Below, piece after piece: positions 13,280 to 26,120 of a stretch of DNA of 64,000 nt. The stretch comes from Paramecium sonneborni (lineage: Eukaryota > Ciliophora > Oligohymenophorea > Peniculida > Parameciidae), in NCBI GenBank assembly GCA_905182985.1, contig CAJJDN010000065.1, forward strand, positions 300,953-364,952, in the 5' to 3' direction. The notes under the pieces are model-generated. The model ran no database searches, was not told where the DNA came from, and saw only the letters and a list, made by a program, of their open reading frames with translations. The position numbers were made by a program, and so were the translations under genes. Numbering within the stretch: position 1 is the stretch's first letter; every line of letters begins with the position of its first letter.

Positions 13280-13864
13280 TTTTTATAGAAAGACATTTGC
13301 TTTAGCTTCTAAAGATCTTTTAGGAATTTATCAATAGTTTAAATTCTAAATCAAGATAAATAGTACCTCTAAGAATAATCATAGAAATGTTATCTTGAAT
13401 TTATATTTTATGACAACTGCTAAGTTTCTTCTTCAAATTATTATGGTTAGTCTACAGGCATGCTGGCTTACAAATTATTTCTGCGTTTACGAAAGGTACT
13501 TGAACTCATGAAGGAATATTATATAATTATTGATTAAAATAATCTTATCTCTGTTCTTAGAATATTTATAACAGTATGAAGAATATTCTAAGAAGAACTT
13601 GGAAACATAATTTATCTTATTGAATTCATAAATGAAATGGAAAATAAATTTGTGCATATCTTTTGATAAAGTTAATATTGAAAGAATCTGATGGTGTTAT
13701 TGAATGTCCTGATATTAACAATGTATGTCAAATTAATAAATTAAGCCTTAAATTTTAGGTTTGCTTACTTTGTAATTGATTTTAAATTAATTGTGGAAGA
13801 TTTTAAATTATTTAATGATATTTTAGAATAGAAATTCGGAGTAGTTAAGACATTAAGTAGATGA
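13280..13864 (+). CDS. Possible small multi-intron gene, structure unresolved
   Basis: Several protein-like stretches with in-frame Gln TAA/TAG occur in different frames: a segment around 13370-13490 ending in STGMLAYKLFLRLRK, one around 13560-13650 (EYLQQYEEYSKKNLETQ), and a final stretch ending RFAYFVIDFKLIVEDF... with TGA at 13862-13864. The frame changes imply introns, but I could not place all of them, and no convincing start codon was found. It could also be a decayed gene. The function is not recognised. Confidence 0.35.
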
Positions 13865-13983
13865 TTGATAAGTATATTTTAATAAGGTAGGATTGTAAAA
13901 GAGAGAATGATGAAATAAAAAATTAATCGCATTACTTAAAATAAGTTAAAATTAAATTAATATATTGCATATCTGGAATCAAA

Positions 13984-14191
13984 TCACTTTTTCTTTCCTG
14001 ATGCTAATTTAGACTCTGTAAATATAACATATTGATTGACTAATGGATCATACTTTCTTAAAATCAATTTAGAACCTACTTTCCTAATTTTAATAATGTT
14101 CCAATTACTTAGTGCTTTTCTCTCCATAATAATAGAAACCTGTGCCAGCTGAACTTACTAATTTGAATAGCAATGTTGTCTTTTTGCCCAT
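13984..14191 (-). CDS. MRPL33: Mitochondrial ribosomal protein L33-like (bL33)
   Basis: Predicted 60 aa after removing a 25-nt intron (14084-14108); the spliced length is exactly 61 codons. It begins MGKKTTLLFKLVSSAGTGF, matching the L33 signature of a basic N-terminus followed by LVS(A/S)AGTGFFY. It continues ...KLILRKYDPLVNQYVIFTESK, matching the (F)RKYDP...HVLFVE(S/T)K block of bacterial and mitochondrial L33. This is a component of the mitoribosomal large subunit. The gene lies 40 bp downstream of the fumarylacetoacetase stop on the same strand. It is too short for most ORF filters. Only the zinc-free (mitochondrial-type) L33 pattern is visible. Confidence 0.88.
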
Positions 14192-14231
14192 ATTATTAAA
14201 TATAAATTTTAATATTGATAATAATTAACTT

Positions 14232-15628
14232 TCATGATTAGAAATATTATTCATCTAAAGCAGGTAAAATTTTTCCATTACATCTACCAAAGCCAACACG
14301 ATTTCTAAGATAATAAAGATTAAATACTCTCCATCTCCTGCATATCCTCTCATTTCAAGGACATCTCCGTCTTCTAGAAACAATCTCTATTCTCCTGACT
14401 TTAATACTAATGGTTCTTTTCCATTCCATGTATATTCCATTAAACATCCTCTTCCATCTTTAGTAGTTCCAGAGATCGTTCCTGATCCAAAAAGATCTCC
14501 AGGTTGAATATTACATCCAGTAATTGAATGATGTGCAATTTATTAATTAACACTCCAATACATATATTTAAAATTGCTGGTAGTAAAATGTTCTAATTCA
14601 GGACTCTTTTCTGTTCCAATAAACACTTCTAATTTAATATCGAAAGAAGTATGACTATAGTAAATAATGAATATATAATTACTTCTTTTCTTTTAAATAA
14701 ATAAAAGGTTCTGGATCTTATTCTGGTAATTAAATACGGAATGGTTCTAAAGCTTCTACAGTGACAATCCAAGGTGAAATAGTAGAAGCAAAGTTTTTAG
14801 CACCAAAAGGACCTAAAGGAACATATTCCCAAACTTAAACATCTCTGGCTGACCAATCATTTAAAATAACAAATCCAAAAACTCTATCTTCAGCTTAATT
14901 CACTTTTATGGGTTCACCCAAATTATTTGAAGTTCCACCTATTACAGCTCCAATTTCTAATTCATAATCTAATCTCTTGCATTTTGTAAATGATGGTTTT
15001 TCTGCTGTTGGAGCTTTTACTTATCCCCAAGGTCTTCTAATATCAGTACCATCAATAACTATTGATGATCGTCTTCCATGATATCCAACTGGTAAATAAT
15101 ACCAATTTGGTTGCATTGCATTATCTGGTCCTCTTATTATTGATCCCATATTAAAAGCATGATTCTTTGAAGAATAAAAATCTGTATATTCTCCTATTGT
15201 TATTGGCATATGATTTTTTACTACATACATTATAATCTTATTATACTATCTTTAACTGGTGTTATTATCTAGCTCAAAACTTCTTAATTATTTTCTAATT
15301 GACTACCACATTAAAATAAAGATTGGATCTCAGATCTTACTTCCTTCCAATGTGGTCTAGATAGAGATACAAATTTATTTAAGTTTCCTTCATCAAATAC
15401 TCTAGATCCCAAAGTTGATAACAATGGTCCCTTAAAATATCCCAACTCTTCCAATTTAGATAAATTAATTACAGAATCCCCTAATTTCATCTATCAAATT
15501 CAATTACCTATTATTGTTGCAGCAAAAGGATTTCCATTTACTTTAGAAGCTACTCCAAAAGGTATATTTTTAATTGTGAAATCAGAATCCTTAGGAACAA
15601 GGAGAAATCCTTAAATTTCTTGTTGCAT
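14232..15628 (-). CDS. FAH: Fumarylacetoacetase (fumarylacetoacetate hydrolase)
   Basis: Last enzyme of tyrosine degradation; it cleaves fumarylacetoacetate to fumarate and acetoacetate. Predicted 430 aa (family about 420) after removing four introns: 15481-15507, 15221-15246, 14655-14682 and 14305-14327. The spliced length is exactly 431 codons. Family landmarks: DYTDFYSS-like [29 protein letters not shown] (catalytic-site region), [25 protein letters not shown] (metal ligands E/E), [15 protein letters not shown], and [14 protein letters not shown] near the end, finishing [13 protein letters not shown]. The start ATG at 15628 is the only one before the conserved N-terminal domain. All key metal and catalytic motifs appear intact. 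Confidence 0.95.
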
Positions 15629-15654
15629 TAATACGTAAACTAAGATATTTATTA

Positions 15655-15856
15655 TCATTTAACTTTACACAGATTATTTATAAAGAGTATTATTATTTAA
15701 TCATTAAAGATATTTATAATACATTTGATATGCAATTAGATTATTAATTTTTCTGCTTCTCTATTATTCTCAATCTTATATTTTAACTAAACTTTTAGTT
15801 ATTTTCCAAACTTTTTTAAAACATTTAAATTAGTTGATTAAAGTGTATAATGCCAT
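15655..15856 (-). CDS. Possible small protein (59 codons, one intron)
   Basis: ATG at 15856 starts MALYTLINQFKCFKK. Removing a putative 25-nt intron (GTTTGG...GTTTAG) keeps the frame open to TGA at 15655, giving 58 aa rich in Lys/Ile/Asn. Without the intron the frame stops after 28 codons. It lies between RPB12 and FAH on the same strand. There is no recognisable family, and the intron begins GTT, so this may be non-coding spacer. Confidence 0.25.
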
Positions 15857-15873
15857 AGATATATGTTAATAAT

Positions 15874-16061
15874 TCAGATTGCTTCATATTAAGGTGGATT
15901 CTTTGGATCTGCCTTTCTTTTCTTATATAGAATTCTATAACCACATTAGCATCTCACTATGTCTTTAGCTTCAAGTTATACATCCTTCCCACACTCTAAT
16001 CTAAGCTATTGAAATTACTTCCACAAATGTAAACAACTCTAGATGCATCCTATATGTCCAT
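15874..16061 (-). CDS. RPB12: RNA polymerases I/II/III shared subunit RPB12 (RPABC4)
   Basis: Predicted 54 aa after removal of a 23-nt intron (15996-16018); exactly 55 codons. It reads VVYICGKCGKD (zinc ligands C13 and C16), then RCQCGYRILYKKRK (C30, C32) and ends QYEAI, paralleling the family pattern YIC.EC...RC..CGYRI.YKKRT...FEAR. The small zinc-ribbon subunit anchors RPB3 in all three nuclear polymerases. The second cysteine pair here is C-x-C instead of the usual C-x2-C. The ATG at 16061 is the only possible start and lies 20 bp from the divergent CEP76 start codon. Confidence 0.88.
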
Positions 16062-16081
16062 TAATTAATTTATTTAAATAC
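16062..16081. promoter_or_regulatory. 20-bp head-to-head interval between RPB12 and CEP76 start codons
   Basis: Only 20 AT-rich bases separate two opposite ATGs. Any shared promoter or 5' UTR must lie within this interval or inside the coding sequences. No TATA-like element can be assigned. Confidence 0.6.
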
Positions 16082-19000
16082 ATGTATTCTAAAGAACAAA
16101 TTACTAAAATTCGATAACTGATCAACAATTATTTTGATAAAGGTGAAGTATTTGATAAGTTAAAGAAAAAAATTGAAAGTGAAAAAATTCAAATTGATGA
16201 TTTGGATAATGAAAAATTGACTAAATTACTTAGAGAAACTAATCTTATTGATAATCTCATCTTGGATATCAAACATTTAGATGAAATTGATGAATTTAAT
16301 AAATAAAATAAACAGGTATGATCAAATCAGAATATTAAGCTCACATATGTAGACCCAGATCGTATTAATTATAGGTCAGTTAGTTTGAGAATTTTTAAAG
16401 GAAGAGCTTTCTTGGATTTTATTGAATCTGAAAATTCTAAATTGCAATTATATTTAAGTTTTTGTGGTTAAAGATATGTATCTGCTATTGTGGATGCCTC
16501 AGTAGAACCTGAGTTTAATGAACTCTTTTTGTTTGATTTAAGAACTGATACTCAAAAAGCAAATGTAGATTTGTTAACTTTAAGCAAATTAGATCACCCA
16601 ATTGAATTATGTGTAATTCAAATTTAAAATGGGTAAAGAAAAATGTTTTCATAAAAATTAATTGAATGGAGATTTTTATTATGCTATGGAAACATTTCAT
16701 TAAATATAGAACTTCCAACTACTTATAATACAAAAATGTAAAATGAAAGAAAAAATCATGTGGGTATACTCTAAATTCATTTGGAATTATTGCCAAAAAC
16801 TGGATTGGCTTTACTTCCTGAAAACATAGTAGTTTCATAACTCTCAAAAGAGAAAGCAGTTATTAATTAAATATCAGATAGATTTCATACTTATGGTAAT
16901 GCTTGGTGGAATGATTTTAAAGAACTTAAATTATCTGTAAGACCAATAAAATTATATTCTGAATCTTAAGATGCAATTTGGAGACCTTCTTGCACTTTTA
17001 TAAGAGAATTGTAAAGTGTAAGAGGAATAATGAGTCCAAATCATGCAGCTAGATTTGTAAGTCTTATACCGATGAAAACATCAGATAGAGGTCCTTCAGG
17101 AGATAGATTGGAGGTTTGGCATAGATTTCCAACATTTTTGGCATTAAAAGGTGGAGATTTTGAGGATCATTGTTTATTGTTATGTTCACTTTTTTTAGGA
17201 TTTAATTTAGATGCATTTGTAGTTTTTGGATCAACAGCTGATAGACCTCATGGTTGGGTTATGACAAGATTATAAAAACCTAAAAAACCAAATTAAAAAT
17301 AGGCTGAATATGCATATAATTTTTGGGAACCTTTGACTGGTCATAAATTTGAATTAAATGATCCTAAGGTAATTAAAAATGAAAAATATAATATAGGTTC
17401 CTTAATTATATAAAAGAATTGGTTGTATTTTTAATAATAAATGTTTTTTTGCAAATATTCAAGAGAATGATTCTGTATTAAAGACTGATCTAAATATTGA
17501 AGATTATACAAAATGGAAAGCAGTTGATCCTAATGAAATATCTTTATTAAAACCATNCAGAATATTAAGCTCACATATGTAGACCCAGATCGTATTAATT
17601 ATAGGTCAGTTAGTTTGAGAATTTTTAAAGGAAGAGCTTTCTTGGATTTTATTGAATCTGAAAATTCTAAATTGCAATTATATTTAAGTTTTTGTGGTTA
17701 AAGATATGTATCTGCTATTGTGGATGCCTCAGTAGAACCTGAGTTTAATGAACTCTTTTTGTTTGATTTAAGAACTGATACTCAAAAAGCAAATGTAGAT
17801 TTGTTAACTTTAAGCAAATTAGATCACCCAATTGAATTATGTGTAATTCAAATTTAAAATGGGTAAAGAAAAATGTTTTCATAAAAATTAATTGAATGGA
17901 GATTTTTATTATGCTATGGAAACATTTCATTAAATATAGAACTTCCAACTACTTATAATACAAAAATGTAAAATGAAAGAAAAAATCATGTGGGTATACT
18001 CTAAATTCATTTGGAATTATTGCCAAAAACTGGATTGGCTTTACTTCCTGAAAACATAGTAGTTTCATAACTCTCAAAAGAGAAAGCAGTTATTAATTAA
18101 ATATCAGATAGATTTCATACTTATGGTAATGCTTGGTGGAATGATTTTAAAGAACTTAAATTATCTGTAAGACCAATAAAATTATATTCTGAATCTTAAG
18201 ATGCAATTTGGAGACCTTCTTGCACTTTTATAAGAGAATTGTAAAGTGTAAGAGGAATAATGAGTCCAAATCATGCAGCTAGATTTGTAAGTCTTATACC
18301 GATGAAAACATCAGATAGAGGTCCTTCAGGAGATAGATTGGAGGTTTGGCATAGATTTCCAACATTTTTGGCATTAAAAGGTGGAGATTTTGAGGATCAT
18401 TGTTTATTGTTATGTTCACTTTTTTTAGGATTTAATTTAGATGCATTTGTAGTTTTTGGATCAACAGCTGATAGACCTCATGGTTGGGTTATGACAAGAT
18501 TATAAAAACCTAAAAAACCAAATTAAAAATAGGCTGAATATGCATATAATTTTTGGGAACCTTTGACTGGTCATAAATTTGAATTAAATGATCCTAAGGT
18601 AATTAAAAATGAAAAATATAATATAGGTTCCTTAATTATATAAAAGAATTGGTTGTATTTTTAATAATAAATGTTTTTTTGCAAATATTCAAGAGAATGA
18701 TTCTGTATTAAAGACTGATCTAAATATTGAAGATTATACAAAATGGAAAGCAGTTGATCCTAATGAAATATCTTTATTAAAACCATAAAATTTTTAGTTG
18801 ACACTTTTAAGATAAACAATGCATGCTGATGAAATAGAACCAAAATTAGAATTGTAATTAAGGGAAGCCATAGGAAGTTATCGAAAAAGTATATATTTTT
18901 TAAAATTATAAGTCATAAACTTGGCTACAAGATATGATGAAAAACTTGGTAGTATTATGTAAATAGCATTAGTTAATTATGAAACTGAAAAAATTACTGG

Positions 19001-19295
19001 TATGTAAACTTTATATATATAATTAGGATTGTAATTTGCACAATTTGAATTTTAATCTGCAATTAGAAGTTATATACCAGAAGGACATACATTTATGAGT
19101 TTTCCTATTTGTTTTAATCACATGAATATATAAAAGATGTTAGAGGATATAAAAACATCTCCTGTTGGCGGAGAAGTACTTACTGCAAGAGGAGATTAAA
19201 CATATCATGCTGTACGTGTGAAAATGGAAATCTATCCAGAAGACATTTATGCTGTCTGGGTTTCAGTCTCTGTAAGATTTCATAAAATTGTATGA
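16082..19295 (+). CDS. CEP76: Centrosomal protein CEP76 (C2 plus transglutaminase-like domains), disrupted by assembly duplication
   Basis: Landmarks in order: N-terminal helical ITKIRQLINNYF; a C2 domain beginning around LTYVDPDRINYRSV; the central transglutaminase-like core SPNHAARFVSLI...LALKGGDFEDHCLLLCSL; then HGWVMTRL, NFWEPLTGHKF and RIGCIFNNKCFF; and the C-terminal PEGHTFMSFPICFNHMN...IYAVWVSVSVRFH. All match the vertebrate CEP76 order. As assembled, the middle is present twice (16328-17556 and 17558-18786, split by one N). Dropping one copy and the introns (16318-16341 and 17369-17396, the latter repeated at 18599-18626) leaves exactly 644 codons, 643 aa, near the family's about 660. 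CEP76 limits centriole reduplication in animals; in a ciliate a basal-body role is inferred. The TGA is 48 bp from the convergent cation-channel stop. Confidence 0.9.
16328..17556. repeat. First copy of exact 1,229-bp repeat inside CEP76
   Basis: Identical to 17558-18786 with a constant offset of 1,230, separated by one N at 17557. It begins inside an intron and ends within a codon, so it respects no gene boundary. Collapsing the two copies restores the CEP76 reading frame, so this is an unmerged contig overlap. Confidence 0.95.
17558..18786. repeat. Second copy of exact 1,229-bp repeat inside CEP76
   Basis: Counterpart of 16328-17556. It starts mid-intron, lacking the donor site, right after the N. 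The 81-codon open stretch at 17030-17275 recurs unchanged at 18260-18505. Confidence 0.95.
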
Positions 19296-19343
19296 TTTTA
19301 TAATAAACTTTAAATATAAACAATAAAATATCAAGTATTTAAT

Positions 19344-22300
19344 TCAATAATTTTTTTTTACATTTAATAATGTACCTTCTCTATAGTCGCTTTATAAAGA
19401 GAGATCATATTAATTTTTATAATAAGGTAGTTTTTCATTCTTATCTATTTATGATTAACTTTACTGAGTATTCCAATGTTTAAATTCTTTATTGCTTTCA
19501 TTATCTTTCAATTATTCATTAATTTTAATTTTTTAATTGCCCTTCTTTTTATTATTTCTAAAACTCTAATCTCTTTTTGAACTTGTTTATTTAATGCTTC
19601 CAATTTGATTCTTTGAAACACTCTAAATACTACCACCAAATTGCATCATTAAATTTTAATTTAATGAATTATTAAATTATTAAGAAATCTAATTAATCAT
19701 CTATTATTGTGTCATGTTATCAGATTCAGATAAATCATCATCAAAGTCAAAATTATTAAAACTATATAGTTAAAATTAAAATAAATACTTTTATTTGTTT
19801 TTTTTATCATTATGAATTGAAATTTCGTCACTATCTGAAAAATTACCTTCTCTACAAATTTTCTAAAACATCAATTTAGAATAGGATTCCCAAGTCTTAA
19901 ATAAAATGAGTACAGTTAAATAATCATGTAAAATATTGAAATTCGCTTTAAGTTATTTATTAGGACTTATATTTGATCTTTCCAATAATCTATTTTTTCT
20001 ATAATACATTAATCTTAATTGCATTTCTTTATTGAATTATTTAATTTTGACAATAGAACTTTCAGAACCCTCTTTAAAAACTTCATTGACAAAACATCTT
20101 CTAAATAGTTCATACATCAATTAATTATACTATATAAAACCATAATGATCACTATTTTTAATGAAATGATAGTTACCATTATAGTTTAAAATTTGATGCT
20201 AATTTTGCAACATCCCATAAATTTTCTTCTCTTCCTCCACCTAAAGGTTTTCCAATATCTAAAAGAAACTTACATAAAAATTTATAATTCATTGCCTATC
20301 CTTATGTTTCAGAAGAGTATTTACACCAAACAGTTTTAATTTTATCAACATTTTCAACATAAGTTTGAATAAGAGAGTTTTATAATTAGAAAAACTATTC
20401 AAATTATTCAATTAATCCAAGCACAAAAAGATTAAGTAATACATAATTTGACAAAAGCATAAAAAGAAAAAAGAAATATTAATTATTTACATTTCCACAA
20501 TATTTAGGATCATCAAGACAAAGTGGATTATGTTACATAGTATCTGTCATAATAGTTCTCCAATCATCTCCTGAAGCACATTTAAATAGAGCCAATAATG
20601 CTTAAGCTACATTTTAAAAGTTTATTTAATCATCCATAACTGCTCCACTATCTATTTATCCATATAATTAACAACCAATCAATGCAAATATTAACATTGC
20701 AATCATTAATATTGTAAAGATTTTACCTAAAAATGGCAATGCAAATACCATTACTCTCATCAATCTTTATAAATTTATTAATCCTTAAAATATAAGTATC
20801 ACTCTTAAACTTCTAAGTGAAAAGAAAATTCTTAATATTTAATAACCTTTATCATAAGGAGTTGATCTATAATAAATCATTATCCAATCTACTGAATAAT
20901 CAGCAATAAAATCTATTATTGACACGAAAATCAAAAAAAAATAAAATCTTCTCCAATAATTATCAAAAAATCTACCAACACCTAAAGCTAAAAATAATAA
21001 TACTATCCAAACTACATATATTACAGTCAAACCATTATGAACATTATTCACTGCTCTAAAATAATCTTCACTCATATCTGATTCAAATAATAATAGAATT
21101 ATTAAGTCTAATATAAGTAAGAGATACATGAAAATTAAAAGATAAGAATTATTTGTTATATCTGATGCAAATTTCCTTATACCATTTGTCGGAGGAGAAC
21201 TAAATATTGGGAAATCTTTTATAATAATAGAGGAGATCTCTTAAAATTCCTTTTAAGACTAAGTTACATCTGTCATTTCTATCTTCTATTAATTTTCCTT
21301 CAAGTTTGAATATAATACCCCTGTAAATAAACTTAAAAAGAACATTGAACCAATAAACACAAATATTATAAAGAAAAAATATGTGTAAATATAACTATTA
21401 AATGGTTAAGGTCCTATATTTGATAATTAACTATTCTCTGCTACTTAATAAATTTCTCCCCAACCATCTAATGTTGATGTTACAAACAGAGTTGGAATTG
21501 CTATTGTAATGTTATCGAAATTATGTTTATAATTAATCCAATGTCCATTCTCTCTAGTACACTAATCAAAACTAACATCGAAATTCATTTTATCATCACA
21601 AAAACCAAAAGAACCTTCATAAAGTATTATACCGTAAACTCCAAACATAATCCAAACTGACAACATCGTAATTAAAACATTTGTGATATCAACTAAAGAG
21701 TATCCAAGAGCTATTCTTAATTAAGTTAACCAACTTATGCGAAATAATAATTTCATTGGTCTTAAATATCCAAAATATTAAAAAAAATTTAATATTTATG
21801 CATCAGATATACCAAATGTTATGAAGTGAGATATCATATAGATAATATCCAAAATTTACCATAAAGAAATAAAATAAGAACCTTTATCTAAAAATAATCC
21901 TTTGGCTATAACATTTATTACTATATCAATTGACATCCATATATTTATTATTAATTAAATGATATTGCATGTATTATTTGAACTATCCTCATAATCATAA
22001 TAGGTATTCATAATAAATGTAACAAGAGAAGCATATAATACTAAGTCCATAAAGTATACATAAATTTTAGAAGTAGCAACCTTAGTACATATTATTCTTA
22101 TAATATTTTCTTTCTCAAAAATATAAAGAGAACTCTAGCATTCAATTCCAGCATAAAGTTTTGGTGTTCGATTTAATAATTCTTTATTTAATTATTCTAA
22201 ACTAAATAATTATAAAAATTACTGATAGATTTGAAAAAATTAGTTATTAAATCAACTTTTGATTTTGTTTAATTGTTTTCAAAAATAAAATGAGTTTAAG

Positions 22301-25300
22301 ATCCTATTGGACTAAGAATAGTTTATTAAACTTGTTTTTCAAGTTCTTCATTTGAATTCTACGTTATTTCAGCATGTTATTGATCATTAAACAAAGGGGT
22401 ATTTTCAGTTGATTAATTTAAATATTTTCCAAATCCATCCAATAAAACAGCCATAAATAAACCATATGTTAAATAATTCAATATTAAAACCATAGAATAT
22501 GAATAAATTACTGCAAAAGTATAATTTAATTCACTACCCATAACATATACTCCATACCAATCATCATTAGTCATTATATTAAATATAGTCATGAATGCCT
22601 TAAAAATATTATTATATGAATGTAATTATCCTAATGTATCATTTTAATCAAATTCACCTGCAAACATTTCCATACCGACCAAAGCATACATAAAAATGAC
22701 TAGAAACATTAAAAATGTCAAGTAAATATATTATTTAAATGTCATTGAAGCTATATGTCCAATTCTAACAGCCATAGCATTATATTTAAGACATCTGTAA
22801 AATAATAAACATTTTGTTCCTCTAATTAATCTTAAATTTTATTCACCAAAATCACTTAACAGATCTTTTATTGTTAATTCAATAATGTTTATAATCACTA
22901 TTGCTGCTTAAAACATGTAATTAGGATTACTAGTGAAATCCTTTATTTTTATTGAAGTTATACGTAGAAATAATTCAATTGATAATAATATTGTTGAAAC
23001 ATTCTCAATTTAATGGATTGTTTTAGAATCAGCAATATTCCAAAGTGAAAGAAATGTAAAATTTATGAAAATTACTAAATCAAAACAAACCCTACTTGTT
23101 GAACTAGTTATAATTATATTTGAATATTTAGTAAAATTTAGAATTTTACCCTTTAAACCTTTCATCCATATCATAATATCTTTTTAGTTTAATTATGTAA
23201 AAATAAGATTGAAATACTCAAGGTTTTTTGTATTTAAAGTTAATATATCTTTTCCAGACCAATTACTTTTTTTTATTATTTTTCCAGATTATAATTCTTT
23301 TTCTCTCAATTTTCGATATTTAAATTAATTGCTTGTCAAATGATTTTTGATTATTGGAATTTTTAAATTGATTTTATCTTTTATTTCATCATAATTTATA
23401 TAATAACCTTAAACAAATATCAAAGTTTAACCATCTACAATTTTAGCAAACTTTTTAGATTTTCTCTTCTATTATTCTTTTTTTTATTAATTCTAATTTT
23501 TATTTTTCTATTCTGGAAATTTTTCAAGCATTTCATAAGAATTCTTGCTTGTTTCTTCTTATTCTTTTTCTTCCTCTTATTTAAATTTTATACTCCATTT
23601 AAGTTTTCTTTTTTTTAAAGGAAAATAGGTTCTCTGTAATTATTTTTATTACTAAGCTTATTTCTTAATTAATTTAACTTAATTTGACCAATTTGGATAT
23701 GAATGTTTAAATTTTGTTTTTCTCATTTTTTCAGGATTAAATTTTTTTTCTTCTTGCAATGCTAATTCAATCTAACTAATAATATATTGTAAATATACAT
23801 GAATTTTAATAAAACATCGTTTTAACTTGAAAAACATTAATCCAATTAATAATTGACTTAAGATTATAAAGAAGAATAAGATGTATTTGATAGTTTTTAT
23901 AAAATTTCTAATTCTAAAGGATCCTCAGAATAATTCTTAATGTTGATTTTTAATTATTAAAGTTTGAGTAATCTAAATTTTCTTAGTAAAATATGTTTGA
24001 TAGTAAATTACTATATTTTAGTAAATAAACTTTAGTTCTCGAAACTCTAATTTATAAATTAGATTTAATACATGTTGGCCACTTAATTTTTTCTAAGCAG
24101 CCGATAATGTTCTTGCTTCTTACATATTTTTATTCATTTATGATTCTGATTCTAAATTTGAAACCATAATGATTTTGCTTTCAAAACATTCTCTATACTT
24201 TTGTATAGTAGAAAAAAAACCAATATATCTTAAAAATGCTACATCAAATACATTTATAAGTTCTCTTTCTGGATGCTCTTAATTATCTTTAATCAATTTA
24301 TTAATTTCAGCCTCTTCTTATTTTTTAGCACTTTCTTCTGCAGCCTCTGCATAATGTGTTTTAAGAACTGCAATAACTAAATTGAATCCAAAAAATCCAC
24401 CTACAAATATAATTAATAAATAATAGATCCAAATCCAAGGATGAAATATTCTCATAGTAAAAAACATTACCCAACTCCAATCATCCATTGTTATTGTTCT
24501 TAAAATTTAACCATATGAAAAAATCACATTATTAAATGATGTTGGCATTTTAGGAGTTTCATTTGTAAATTTGCATATCATACCATCTTCATAACAAGAA
24601 TTTTAATGACATTAAATCCATCCAGCTGTTTCATCACCATTTTCAAATTCACATCTATAATTAAATAATCCTTAAAATAGAAATACTCCACATATTGCAA
24701 AAAAAAGAGAAAAAAGTCCAACTATCATTAAAGCTTCAATCAAAAACTTTATTGATTATTTTAAAGCTTTTAGCATTACTTATAAATCATTGAATATATC
24801 ACCCAAATAAAATAAAAGTGTTATCATTCTCAATGGTGAAATATCAATTATAAATATTTCGGGATAATAAAGATTAATTGTAGTAGCAAATATTAAAGTG
24901 AAATCATAAATATCCTACATTCTAAGAAAAAATGCATTTTTTGTAAAAAAGAATCCAGAAACTAAAATTCTAACTATTATTTCAATAATAAAAAGTATTG
25001 TAATTACTTATTCTATTTCAAATGTATCTTCTCTATGTTCTGTCTTTACAACAATAAAAAGGAAGACATTAAATAATATTAAAATAGTCATCAATATTTT
25101 ATATATCCTACTATTAATCATATCATTAGCTAATATAGGAAATATTAATGATAAAAAAACAACAAATTTTCTAAATTTTAAAAATTTAATGTTATCTTAA
25201 TATTTCTTAAAATTAAATATAAATTTACTTTTAATTCATAAAATAATCTTTTTGTTCCTTTTAATGGTACTAATTAAATGTAAAATGGATCCTAAAATGG

Positions 25301-25885
25301 ATTTCTTTAATAGTATTTTTCATATCTTTTAATTATTTTTTCATATGCTCCTTCATTCTCTAAATGATAATCTTATTCTAATGCAAAGAGTTCTACATAT
25401 TTTGATAATTTTCCATGCTTTTATGTTTATTGAATTTCTTCATCAAAATCATCTTTAAATTAGTGGTTCTTATCATTTAATATATCGATAAATTATTTTG
25501 TTGGCTTTTATGATTCAATGTTAACAAATTGAATTGTTGGTATGGATTATTCAGAAAATTCAGAAGAATTCAATTAGTATTCGGCATACTCCCCTATTTC
25601 TCTTTCTTTTGGATTTCTATTTTAATTTGATATATAACTTTTTTTGAACAAAGAATGAAGAATGTGAATGAAGTGATGAATCAATTGATGCTTTTCGATT
25701 TTATTTCTCTTATTTGTTTAGTTTTGAAGATGAGTCTTACTTAACTAATTAAGTTCCAGCTTAAAATATATTAATGAATTAAAAATACATTAAATATGTA
25801 AAATAATGCTTTACTTTCTCTAAGCCAATTCTTTTGAAATTGTTAAACGTTTTTTATTGTTTCTTGGCTGATGCAATAAGTTCAT
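19344..25885 (-). CDS. Four-domain voltage-gated cation (Ca2+-type) channel alpha subunit, paralogue 1
   Basis: About 2,100 aa with four repeats of six membrane segments. The pore loops read TMDDW (I, near 24490), TNDDW (II, near 22555), TLDGW (III, near 21460) and SGDDW (IV, near 20565), so all four filter positions are Asp. The order and linkers parallel the channel at 33387-39738. Shared introns include one after ELK (acceptor AAG, near 25210) and one at 20152-20176. The C-terminal tail is Gln/Asn-rich and ends VKKNY at TGA 19344. The N-terminus is less certain: ATG 25885 gives LTISKELAQRK, resembling the paralogue's FTISNQMMKR, but needs two extra introns; ATG 25790 is the alternative. 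Likely a ciliary or plasma-membrane Ca2+ channel; the ion choice is inferred from the filter. Confidence 0.85.
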
Positions 25886-26120
25886 TGAGAATAAAAAATA
25901 ATAATTTAATAATAATTGCTAGTTAATATTTCAAACAAATTAGTAATACAATTTAATAATTACAAAGAAAGCTGCTTGAATTTATTTATATTATCCATAA
26001 AAATTTGCATCTTCTTTATTAAACATCAATTTATCAAGCAAAAATAATAAAGTGATGGTAAGAAGACAAAACGATTATATAAAACACTCATAATAATTAT
26101 CCTTTATGAAAATATTGATA

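Noticed and set aside
16515..16718. Minus-strand ORF, repeated at 17745-17948
   Set aside because: Antisense to the CEP76 C2 domain; it occurs twice only because of the duplicated contig overlap.
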